Shown here: positions 1 through 5,530 of the stretch, piece by piece
Layout: each line of letters begins with the position of its first letter
Numbering within the stretch: the stretch's first letter is position 1
From: an uncultured bacterium
GTDB taxonomy: Bacteria > Patescibacteriota > Minisyncoccia > Moranbacterales > GWC2-37-73
Length of the DNA stretch: 19,880 bases
NCBI GenBank assembly: GCA_903866285.1
Contig: CAIPMZ010000063.1
Span: 1-19,880, forward strand
Direction: 5' to 3'
The notes under the pieces: generated by a model
What the model was told of the DNA's origin: nothing
The model's input: only the letters and a program-made list of their open reading frames with translations
Database searches by the model: none
Translations under genes and position numbers: made by a program

Positions 1-140
1 GTGAACGTATCTTCCGAATCTCCATCTCGAACTTTAATTGGCCTACTGGTGTCTATGACGAATCTGGTCACAGGTTCTGATTCACGCTTCAACTCTGGCA
101 CGTTTTCGTTATTAGGAAAACCCTCAATTTTATGACTCAT
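1..140 (-). CDS. Unknown protein, N-terminal fragment cut by the window edge
   Basis: An ATG at 140 opens a reading frame that runs off the left edge after 46 codons without a stop. It begins MSHKIEGFPNNENVPELK and is polar and charged, with no signal peptide or membrane segment. No family is recognised. The upstream side carries no clear Shine-Dalgarno sequence, but two 26-bp dyads (179-204 and 263-288) sit 39 and 123 bp upstream of the ATG, which supports a regulated start here. It is on the same strand as the other island genes and could be the next gene of that cluster. hsdR or hsdS would be a natural guess beside hsdM, but nothing in these 46 residues supports either. Confidence 0.45.
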   Translation of the reverse strand, partial: MSHKIEGFPNNENVPELKRESEPVTRFVIDTSRPIKVRDGDSEDTF

Positions 141-178
141 ATTTTTGACTTATTTTTTATTTAAAAATTTTTATCCAT

Positions 179-204
179 ATTACAATATACTGAAATATTG
201 TAAT
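179..204. promoter_or_regulatory. Operator-like dyad, copy 1
   Basis: Perfect 10-bp inverted arms ATTACAATAT and ATATTGTAAT are separated by the 6-bp spacer ACTGAA. The dyad lies 39 bp upstream of the ATG of the left-edge gene, where a repressor would overlap its promoter. A second copy lies 84 bp further upstream. The binding protein is unknown. Confidence 0.6.
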
Positions 205-262
205 GGAAAAGGGTAGGAAAAATACGTGGTTTAGCGTGTGATAGAAATGAGGCGGGTGGGAT

Positions 263-288
263 ATTACAATATACTGAAATATGGTAAT
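263..288. promoter_or_regulatory. Operator-like dyad, copy 2
   Basis: Same dyad as at 179-204 with one arm mismatch (ATATGGTAAT on the right). The two copies belong to a 33-bp direct repeat (177-209 and 261-293, 32 identities), offset by exactly 84 bp, or eight turns of B-DNA at 10.5 bp per turn. Two proteins bound here would face the same side. Confidence 0.55.
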
Positions 289-307
289 GGAAATAAGCAG
301 GGAAAAT

Positions 308-350
308 GGGAGGATGAGGAGGGTGGGAATTTGGGGGCGAAAAGGTGGGG
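308..350 (+). other. G-rich tract, possible G-quadruplex
   Basis: In an otherwise AT-rich gap the plus strand carries G-runs at 308-310, 321-323, 325-327, 333-337 and 347-350. The last four runs give loops of 1, 5 and 9 nt. In transcripts of the minus-strand genes this stretch would be pyrimidine-rich. No coding potential is seen in the gap 141-410. Confidence 0.35.
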
Positions 351-384
351 TGGCTATTGCTAATCGCTAAGGATTATTTTTTGT

Positions 385-410
385 GAGGATAGTCCTTGAC
401 GGGATTTTAA
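385..410. repeat. 26-bp dispersed repeat, copy A
   Basis: This stretch matches 1609-1634 at 21 of 26 positions (shared blocks GAGGA, GTCCT, GAC, GGATTT, AA). It abuts the stop codon of the coiled-coil gene. Together the two copies bracket the coiled-coil and nuclease gene pair as direct repeats. Copy A has lost the perfect palindrome seen around copy B. Confidence 0.5.
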
Positions 411-800
411 CTATTTTTTTTCTTTAAGTTCCTCTATTTTCTCTTCTATCTTAGCGTCTATGTCATCTTCAATTTCTTCTTTAGATTTTTCTAATTCCTC
501 GACTTTCAATTTTAATTCTTCGATCACCTCCGCGTGCTCGTCAACTACTTGCTCAAGTTCAGTAAAATTATCTGCAGTCTGATTTCCAAATTGCTCCAGC
601 TCATCCTTAAATTTTTCCTCCAGGGATGAAAAATCAAGTTCAAGCCCCTTAATATATTTTAGATCATTCCTGATGACATCGATTTTTGATTTCAAGCCCT
701 TGAATTTTTTGTTTAAGGAAGCAATCTTCGAAAACAGCCAGCCATTAACACCAATAGCGACAAGCAGGGCGACTCCCAAAATTGAAAGGTAGCTCTCCAT
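411..800 (-). CDS. Membrane-anchored coiled-coil protein
   Basis: This is a 129-residue protein of unknown function. One hydrophobic helix at residues 4-24 (SILGVALLVAIGVNGWLF) looks like an uncleaved N-terminal membrane anchor. The rest is a long charged helix with heptad-like spacing of L, I and V and very many E and K residues, a strong coiled-coil signature. It ends in a lysine/glutamate-rich tail. Such small anchored coiled coils often act as scaffolds or partners of cytoplasmic proteins; that is inference. It starts 14 bp after the stop of the Cas4-like gene on the same strand, so the two are probably co-transcribed and may work together. There is no recognisable catalytic motif. Confidence 0.75.
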   Translation of the reverse strand: MESYLSILGVALLVAIGVNGWLFSKIASLNKKFKGLKSKIDVIRNDLKYIKGLELDFSSLEEKFKDELEQFGNQTADNFTELEQVVDEHAEVIEELKLKVEELEKSKEEIEDDIDAKIEEKIEELKEKK

Positions 801-814
801 ATGATTATTTTTTA

Positions 815-1573
815 TTAAGCATTAGTAACTTCATTTACCGCCTCAATATAATTACAATAATCGCATTCCGCTGAGGCATTTGGAACCTGGTCACCCCTTA
901 AACATTCGTGCAGTTCAAGAATAGCTTTTTCAATCCAGGCATCGTCACCTTGATATGGGATGACTTTAACATCAAACTCAAGCTTCCCATCGAAGGCTTC
1001 CTTATCAGCGTCCCCATTACAATAGACAAAATATCCGGTGTCAGCAACCTTGAATCCATTTTTTCGAAAAAGCCATTGATAAATTTCCATCTGCCTTTTA
1101 TACCCAATCTGCCAAGCAGCATCAAGCGAGACCTCCCCACTTTTAGACGTTGCCTTATAGTCAACAATGCTAAGTTCTCCTTCTGGACTAACCCAAACAT
1201 CATCAACGCCGCCCGTAACCAGTAAGTTTGTTTTCTCGTGCAAAAATTGAATTCCCCGCCTGAGCGAATCTCGCCACTCTCCCATTTTTTCATGTTCAAA
1301 AGGCACCGCCACAATCCCATATTTTTCCATCAAGGGGTGAGCGGTTTTTGCAGCCCGATGAAGGTCAAATTCTTTTTTAAGTAGTGCATCCACCGCAGAA
1401 TTAAGATTGAAAGGAAAGCCTGGCGGCCTCCCCACGCCTAAGCGACGATCCAAATAAAAGCATCTTGGACAATTTAAAAATAAATCCACCTTTGAACGGC
1501 TAATCCTAAATGGCTCACCCGAGCCCGGCTCAAAAATATTTCTAGTTCTTTTTGCTTTGTAGTATTCAGACAT
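815..1573 (-). CDS. PD-(D/E)XK nuclease-family protein, Cas4/RecB-like
   Basis: A 252-residue protein with the layout of the PDDEXK_1 (RecB/Cas4-type) nucleases. Near the N-terminus is the typical stretch SRSKVDLFLNCPRCFYLD with C35 and C38. The catalytic core is GGVDDVWV (D124/D125) followed by IVDYKAT (D138, K140), then the helix motif QMEIY (Q161, Y165). A second Cys pair, C237 and C240 (CDYC), lies near the C-terminus. The four cysteines could hold an iron-sulfur cluster as in Cas4 and AddB, although those families usually place one Cys at the N-side and three at the C-side. No cas1, cas2 or CRISPR array is present, so a role in DNA repair or defence is more likely than spacer acquisition. 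The start is the ATG at 1573; no clear Shine-Dalgarno sequence is seen. A candidate promoter overlaps the palindrome upstream. Confidence 0.8.
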   Translation of the reverse strand: MSEYYKAKRTRNIFEPGSGEPFRISRSKVDLFLNCPRCFYLDRRLGVGRPPGFPFNLNSAVDALLKKEFDLHRAAKTAHPLMEKYGIVAVPFEHEKMGEWRDSLRRGIQFLHEKTNLLVTGGVDDVWVSPEGELSIVDYKATSKSGEVSLDAAWQIGYKRQMEIYQWLFRKNGFKVADTGYFVYCNGDADKEAFDGKLEFDVKVIPYQGDDAWIEKAILELHECLRGDQVPNASAECDYCNYIEAVNEVTNA

Positions 1574-1581
1574 AGAATTGT

Positions 1582-1610
1582 TTTATATTATCCAATTTCT
1601 ACTTAGTCGA
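1582..1610 (-). promoter_or_regulatory. Candidate promoter of the Cas4-like gene
   Basis: On the minus strand TCGACT (1605-1610), a 17-bp spacer and TATAAA (1582-1587) resemble a sigma70 promoter with a weak -35. The -35 lies inside the 21-bp palindrome, so a protein bound to the palindrome would compete with RNA polymerase. Confidence 0.4.
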
Positions 1611-1625
1611 GGACCGTCCTCGACT
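1605..1625. promoter_or_regulatory. Perfect 21-bp palindrome, likely operator
   Basis: Two exact 10-bp arms (AGTCGAGGAC and GTCCTCGACT) flank a single central C at 1615. The palindrome is GC-rich in an AT-rich gap and is 32 bp upstream of the start of the nuclease gene. Neither strand has a following T-run, which argues against a terminator. Confidence 0.6.
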
Positions 1626-1634
1626 GGATTTCAA
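1609..1634. repeat. 26-bp dispersed repeat, copy B
   Basis: Direct-repeat partner of 385-410 (21 of 26 identical), overlapping the palindrome. It lies upstream of the nuclease gene while copy A follows the coiled-coil gene, so the pair frames the two-gene unit. Confidence 0.5.
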
Positions 1635-1660
1635 TAAGACTTTCTAATTGAACTTTTTTT

Positions 1661-1700
1661 CAATTATTTTTCATCATTTTTTTCTTTCAAAAAATTCATT
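1661..1700. repeat. 40-bp direct repeat, copy A
   Basis: 39 of 40 bases match 2096-2135. This copy includes the last codons and stop of the unknown gene 1664-2074, encoding the C-terminal MNFLKEKNDEK. Confidence 0.8.
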
Positions 1701-2074
1701 GTGAACTTATGCATTTTGATTGTGGCTTGCTGAGTAATCGCCAGGACCTTGTGGGCGATTTCAAAAGTTTTGTCATTGACTTTCGAATCTCCCTCTTGCA
1801 TTAACTCTTCCCGATAAGCACAGGAAACATAACCATATCCAATCCCTTGATATTCAGAGTTATCCAGAATCCCCTGAATCATTTTATCTTTTTTGAATTT
1901 TTCAGAATTTTTTTTGATCAATTCAAAAGTGAAAGGATTTAGTTCCGTTTCTACAATCACGAAAATTCGACTCACGAAGTCATCCAAAATACGATTTTCA
2001 ATTTTAAAATTCACTTGAGAATACGGACCACTCTCACCCCATATTTTCTCTTGCTGTTTTTTTGTCAACTTCAT
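1664..2074 (-). CDS. Hypothetical protein, 136 aa
   Basis: The protein is not recognised. From the ATG at 2074 it reads MKLTKKQQEKIWGE and is 136 residues. An upstream TTG at 2098 would add eight residues but sits directly behind a stop codon, with no ribosome-binding site. The protein is soluble-looking and mixed alpha/beta, with no membrane segment, cysteine cluster or clear catalytic motif. A hydrophobic strand (RIFVIVETEL) and a Gly/Tyr-rich turn (GIGYGYVSCAY) are the most distinctive parts. Its last 11 codons are duplicated upstream of its own start as a short remnant, suggesting a former tandem copy or recombination at this gene. It lies between the NYN and nuclease genes in the accessory island, on the same strand. 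Confidence 0.55.
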   Translation of the reverse strand: MKLTKKQQEKIWGESGPYSQVNFKIENRILDDFVSRIFVIVETELNPFTFELIKKNSEKFKKDKMIQGILDNSEYQGIGYGYVSCAYREELMQEGDSKVNDKTFEIAHKVLAITQQATIKMHKFTMNFLKEKNDEK

Positions 2075-2095
2075 ACAGTTAAAAGCGTTAGTTTC

Positions 2096-2135
2096 CAATT
2101 ATTTTTCATCATTTTTTACTTTCAAAAAATTCATT
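2096..2135. repeat. 40-bp direct repeat, copy B (gene-end remnant)
   Basis: Near-identical copy of 1661-1700 placed just upstream of the unknown gene. On the minus strand it would encode MNFLKVKNDEK and a stop, with an in-frame TGA immediately before the ATG. It therefore looks like the orphaned 3' end of a second gene copy. No similarity to the gene extends further upstream. Confidence 0.75.
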
Positions 2136-2280
2136 CAACTCGACTTAATCTTATAAAATCATCATTTTCTTCTTTAAATAAGCAATTTGGCAACCTTTAA
2201 GTTTCTCTCAAAACTTATAAGAAAGCTATCTCTCCAAATCCATATCTCAAGCCATTTTTTGCGATTTTCAAAATTTCTTT

Positions 2281-2309
2281 TTGACAAAAAAGAAAAGATG
2301 TGCTATCTT
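2281..2309 (+). promoter_or_regulatory. Plus-strand promoter of a predicted small RNA
   Basis: TTGACA at 2281-2286, a 17-bp spacer and TATCTT at 2304-2309, preceded by TG at 2301-2302 as in an extended -10. It fires against the surrounding minus-strand genes. No plus-strand gene follows. Confidence 0.6.
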
Positions 2310-2315
2310 TCAACA

Positions 2316-2371
2316 TGTAAGCAACAGGCTTACCCCATTTTGATCGATGACCGCCCATAAGGCGGTTTTCT
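2316..2371 (+). ncRNA. Predicted small RNA of about 55 nt
   Basis: Directly downstream of the promoter, the plus strand folds into two hairpins. The first has stem GTAAGC/GCTTAC (2317-2333) with loop AACAG. The second has stem ACCGCC/GGCGGT (2350-2366) with loop CATAA, followed by TTTTC, like an intrinsic terminator. A linker of about 16 nt separates them. The transcript would end just before the stop codon of the NYN gene on the other strand. A nine-codon frame (ATG at 2347, stop at 2371-2373) overlaps the terminator hairpin and has no ribosome-binding site, so an RNA product is favoured. It matches no RNA family I recognise; it could be a regulator, an antitoxin RNA or the remnant of a lost gene's leader. 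Confidence 0.5.
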
Positions 2372-2374
2372 GAT

Positions 2375-2995
2375 TTATCGGCGCCAAAATTTGGGCGTAT
2401 ATGAATCTTTCAACCTATATTCAAAATCTTCTGCGAACAAAATATCCTTCAAAATTCCCTCCTTCTTGGCGTCAATAACCTCCCTGCCAATATGATTTCT
2501 GGCTCCAAAAACATAACATTCTTTCCCATATTCCTCGTGCAGATATTTGATTGCATACATCAGGTCGCCATCACCAGAAAAAAGAATAACTGTATCATAG
2601 TTTTCCCTCTCTTTCACCAAATCAATTGCCATTTCAACATCAAGATCGCATTTTTTCTCAAAGCCCGATTTGTTGTTGGAATCATGAATATATTTCACTC
2701 GTTTTGTTATGACCTCAAAATCATTCATATCCGCCCTTTCCAACACAGATCTTGACCAACCAGAAAGACTTTGATTTTTCTCACTTTGACCATAATCACT
2801 ACCATAATAGAATCTTCTCAGAAACTTTTTCTTTTTGGAAAAATTCTTTACCAAATTCCCCAATTCTTTGATGCCAACTTTCCAATCCAAACTGTTTTTC
2901 CATTTTTCCACATTGCCATAATCAACAACCACCAAGGTTCTTTCTTGTTTATCTGAAAATGATTCAACAAATTTTTTAATTTCCTCTTTTGTCAT
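2375..2995 (-). CDS. NYN-domain (LabA/DUF88-like) putative ribonuclease
   Basis: This 206-residue protein has the PIN-like NYN fold signature. An acidic strand VVVDYGNVEKW (D25) opens the domain, KCDLDVEMAIDLV (D117, D119) follows in the middle, and ILFSGDGDLMYAIKYL (D142, D144) supplies the last acidic pair. These aspartates are the expected metal-binding, RNA-cleaving set, so it is probably an active endoribonuclease. A basic patch (SKKKKFLRRF, residues 53-62) could bind RNA. The stop of hsdM is only 14 bp upstream, so the two genes are almost certainly co-transcribed. That position, behind a type I methylase, suggests a role linked to restriction, perhaps as an abortive effector; this is inference. 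The ATG at 2995 is the natural start; no strong Shine-Dalgarno sequence is present. Confidence 0.85.
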   Translation of the reverse strand: MTKEEIKKFVESFSDKQERTLVVVDYGNVEKWKNSLDWKVGIKELGNLVKNFSKKKKFLRRFYYGSDYGQSEKNQSLSGWSRSVLERADMNDFEVITKRVKYIHDSNNKSGFEKKCDLDVEMAIDLVKERENYDTVILFSGDGDLMYAIKYLHEEYGKECYVFGARNHIGREVIDAKKEGILKDILFAEDFEYRLKDSYTPKFWRR

Positions 2996-3009
2996 TTTTT
3001 TATAGATTT

Positions 3010-4554
3010 TTATTTCAACAATTCTTTCACATTTTCTTCAATTTGTTTTTCCAACTTGTGCGCTTCACTGTTAAGCTGAAGAAGCTCATCACTCAGTCCT
3101 TTCAATTTTTCACCAAAATCAACACCATCATCAATTTTGTCAGTCACACCAATATATCTTCCCGGATTGAGCGAATAGCCTTGCTCGCGAATTTCAGCAA
3201 TAGTGGCAACTTTGCAAAGGCCTTTGACGTCTTCGTATTTTTCAGCACCTTCTTCACCCCGATATGCTCGGACGATATCAGAAATTTGATGGATTTGATC
3301 GACAGTAAAATCTCGATGAGCACGATCAATTTGATGGAAGATATTTCTTGCATCAATAAATAGTACTTTATCTTTCCGCTGAGTATTCTTTTTGGCTTTG
3401 TCAAAAAACCAAAGCGTGCAAGGAAGTGTCACAGTGAAAAAGAAATTTGTCCCAATGCCAATCATCACATCAACCACATTATCATCCACAAGTTTTTTGC
3501 GGATTTCCATTTCAGTGTTTCTTGCATCACTAGCAGAGTTGGCCATAACAAATCCAGCACGTCCTTGGTCGCTCAGTGCGTTGGCAAAAAGTTCAATCCA
3601 TAAATAGTTCGCATTATCCGAGGCAGGAACGCCTTGAGCAAATCGCGGATCATCTTTGATTTTTTCTTTGTCCACGCCTTTCACATTGAATGGTGGATTT
3701 GCCATCACAAAATCGAATTTTCCTACACTTTTGTGAATGTCCTCATAAAAAGTATTCCCCTGCTTCACATCGCCTGAAAGTCCATGCACTGCTAGATTCA
3801 TTTTGCAAAGTTGCACTGTGTCCAAAGTTTTTTCCTGACCATAGATGGCGATATTCTTCTGGGCGCTATCAGAATTTTTTCTTTTATGTTCTTTGATAAA
3901 ATTGGCGCTCTGCACGAACATGCCGCCACTGCCACAGGCTGGATCATACACTCGGCCACTGAATGGCTCAATCACTTCCACGATAAGTTTAACCAAAGAA
4001 GTTGGAGTGAAAAATTCTCCACCCTTTTGTCCCTCACTCATCGCAAAAGAACTCAAAAAATATTCATAAATTTTTCCAAACATATCCCCCTCCACCTCCA
4101 TTGTAATTTCTGAAAAATTTTTCAGCAGTCCAACCAAAAGATTATCAGAAATTTGCGTATAGGTTTTCGGAAGCACGCCCTTGAGATCAGGATTAAATTC
4201 CTCAATTGATTTCATCGCCTCATTGATTGCTTTTCCAAGATTTTCACTCTCTGGCAAATTGCGCAAATATGAATAGCGTGCATTTTCTGGCAAAAACATC
4301 ACGCCCTTAGCCTGATAGTATTCTGGGCTATTGTTTCTTTCGCGACCAACTGAAGCGCCAGTGTTTTTGATTTTTTCCAAATCTTCATCAATTTTTGAAA
4401 ACTTAAAATCCGCAAAGCGCAAAAATATTAATCCCAAAACAGGCTGAGAATATTCAGCGGCTTTTAGCCCAGAATTTGCCCGCAGTTGATCAGCAGCCTC
4501 CCAAAGTCTTTGCTCTAATGTTTTATTTGTATTTTTTCCGCTTGTTTTTGCCAT
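3010..4554 (-). CDS. hsdM: Type I restriction-modification system methylase subunit
   Basis: A 514-residue HsdM, the adenine-N6 methyltransferase subunit that acts with HsdS on DNA. The N-terminal helical domain (about 1-150) includes the family stretch LGLIFLRFADFKF. The catalytic domain starts with GGEFFTP (178-184); the SAM-binding motif DPACGSGG is at 204-211 and the catalytic NPPF at 286-289. The C-terminal 40 residues are a coiled coil (LQLNSEAHKLEKQIEENVKEL), usual for contact with HsdS. Length and motifs are complete. The ATG at 4554 is preceded by a good promoter. No hsdS or hsdR lies beside it in the window; the next gene is a NYN-domain RNase. The partners may be beyond the left edge, or this may be an orphan methylase. 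Confidence 0.95.
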   Translation of the reverse strand: MAKTSGKNTNKTLEQRLWEAADQLRANSGLKAAEYSQPVLGLIFLRFADFKFSKIDEDLEKIKNTGASVGRERNNSPEYYQAKGVMFLPENARYSYLRNLPESENLGKAINEAMKSIEEFNPDLKGVLPKTYTQISDNLLVGLLKNFSEITMEVEGDMFGKIYEYFLSSFAMSEGQKGGEFFTPTSLVKLIVEVIEPFSGRVYDPACGSGGMFVQSANFIKEHKRKNSDSAQKNIAIYGQEKTLDTVQLCKMNLAVHGLSGDVKQGNTFYEDIHKSVGKFDFVMANPPFNVKGVDKEKIKDDPRFAQGVPASDNANYLWIELFANALSDQGRAGFVMANSASDARNTEMEIRKKLVDDNVVDVMIGIGTNFFFTVTLPCTLWFFDKAKKNTQRKDKVLFIDARNIFHQIDRAHRDFTVDQIHQISDIVRAYRGEEGAEKYEDVKGLCKVATIAEIREQGYSLNPGRYIGVTDKIDDGVDFGEKLKGLSDELLQLNSEAHKLEKQIEENVKELLK

Positions 4555-4621
4555 AATATTTTTTCCAAAGATAAGTTGTTACGCGTCATGCTACGAACAA
4601 AAGCTATTGCTGCATATCACT

Positions 4622-4650
4622 ATCTTACTCCTATTTCCTCACTTATTCAA
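4622..4650 (-). promoter_or_regulatory. Promoter of the hsdM-NYN unit
   Basis: On the minus strand TTGAAT (4645-4650), a 17-bp spacer and TAAGAT (4622-4627) form a plausible sigma70 promoter about 70 bp upstream of the hsdM ATG. It lies just after radC, and no terminator is evident between them. Confidence 0.5.
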
Positions 4651-4662
4651 GCCTAAATTTAT

Positions 4663-5313
4663 CTATTTTATACTCAAATAAGCCTTTTTTGTCACAATCA
4701 CATGATCAATAACTTCAATCCCTAGGATTTTGCCGGCTTCTTGTAGCCGCTTGGTGATGGCAAGGTCCTCATCGGAGGGATCAGGATTGCCGGAAGGATG
4801 GTTGTGGCAGACGATGATTTGGGCGGCATTGTTTTTGATGGCCGGTTCGAAAACTTCCCGTGGATGCACCAGATTGGCATTGAGCGTGCCAACGGAAATG
4901 ATTTCCCGTTGGATTTCCTGATTGCGCGTGTCCAAAAAGAAAACCACAAAATGCTCTTTCTTGTGATCGCGGATGTCCTTGCAGTTTTCCCAAACATCTT
5001 TCGGCGAAAGAAGCAGTGCTGATTTTTTGTCCTTCAAAATTCTCTTGCCAAATTCCAAACAAGCAATGATTTCGCCAGCTTTGACCTTGCCAAGTCCATG
5101 AATTTCACTCAAATCTTTAATGCCCGCTTCTAGCAATTTTTGATCAGGAAACTTTTTGAGAATTTTTTTGGAAAGTTCAATGACATTGCAATCTTTCGTG
5201 CCAGTGCGCAGTAAAATTGCCAAAAGTTCAGGGCTGGCCAATTTTTCCGGTCCATATTTTTCCAATTTTTCTCTTGGCCTGTCAACTTTTAAAATGTCTT
5301 TTATTTTTGGCAT
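4663..5313 (-). CDS. radC: RadC family JAB-domain protein
   Basis: A 216-residue RadC/MPN-plus protein of the family's usual length. An N-terminal helix-hairpin-helix DNA-binding segment is visible (EIHGLGKVKAGEI, about residues 69-81). The JAMM/JAB metalloprotease-like core carries the signature HNHPSGNPDPSDED near residues 170-183, with the H-x-H and downstream Asp that bind zinc, preceded by SVGTLNANLVHPREVF. The family is widespread; its role in DNA repair was inferred historically and is disputed, and it is common near mobile or restriction genes. The start at 5313 is supported by a GGGAGG ribosome-binding site about 11 nt upstream, one of the few strong ones in this window. Confidence 0.93.
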   Translation of the reverse strand: MPKIKDILKVDRPREKLEKYGPEKLASPELLAILLRTGTKDCNVIELSKKILKKFPDQKLLEAGIKDLSEIHGLGKVKAGEIIACLEFGKRILKDKKSALLLSPKDVWENCKDIRDHKKEHFVVFFLDTRNQEIQREIISVGTLNANLVHPREVFEPAIKNNAAQIIVCHNHPSGNPDPSDEDLAITKRLQEAGKILGIEVIDHVIVTKKAYLSIK

Positions 5314-5373
5314 AGATTTTTTTACCTCCCCATTTTACTCCCCTCTTTACCCCAAAGCAAGGCATTAAAGTTA

Positions 5374-5430
5374 AAAGCGTGCCCCGTGACGAGAGAAGCG
5401 AGTTTTACGGGGTGAATAAGGTTATAAAGT
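5374..5430. repeat. GC-rich palindromic dispersed repeat, copy 1
   Basis: The 39 bp at 5374-5412 are the exact reverse complement of 8586-8624. The core forms a hairpin (CCCCGT at 382-387 against ACGGGG at 407-412 of the 5 kb line). A further 18 bp of weaker similarity follow, rich in GTTATAAAG words. It fills much of the 217-bp gap between radC and the thioredoxin-CcdA gene, where no gene is seen. Confidence 0.8.
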
Positions 5431-5530
5431 TATAAAGTTCATAACGTAAGATACGGGATGTGGGGATGCGCTTTTATTCACGCTTTTTAATCAATAATAC
5501 TTAGTGAATATTGATAAAATATCAGCTATT

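Noticed and set aside
898..1320. Long alternative frame inside the nuclease gene
   Set aside because: Shadow of the Cas4-like gene; composition is unlike a protein and there is no start context.
411..1573. CRISPR adaptation module based on the Cas4-like protein
   Set aside because: No cas1 or cas2 genes and no repeat-spacer array in the window; the Cys pattern is two plus two, unlike typical Cas4.
1605..1625. Intrinsic terminator
   Set aside because: The palindrome has no following T-run on either strand and its centre leaves no usable loop; an operator reading fits better.
2347..2373. Tiny peptide gene (MTAHKAVF)
   Set aside because: It coincides with the terminator hairpin of the predicted small RNA and has no ribosome-binding site.
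3144..4113. Several frames on both strands inside hsdM
   Set aside because: Shadows of a complete, motif-verified hsdM.
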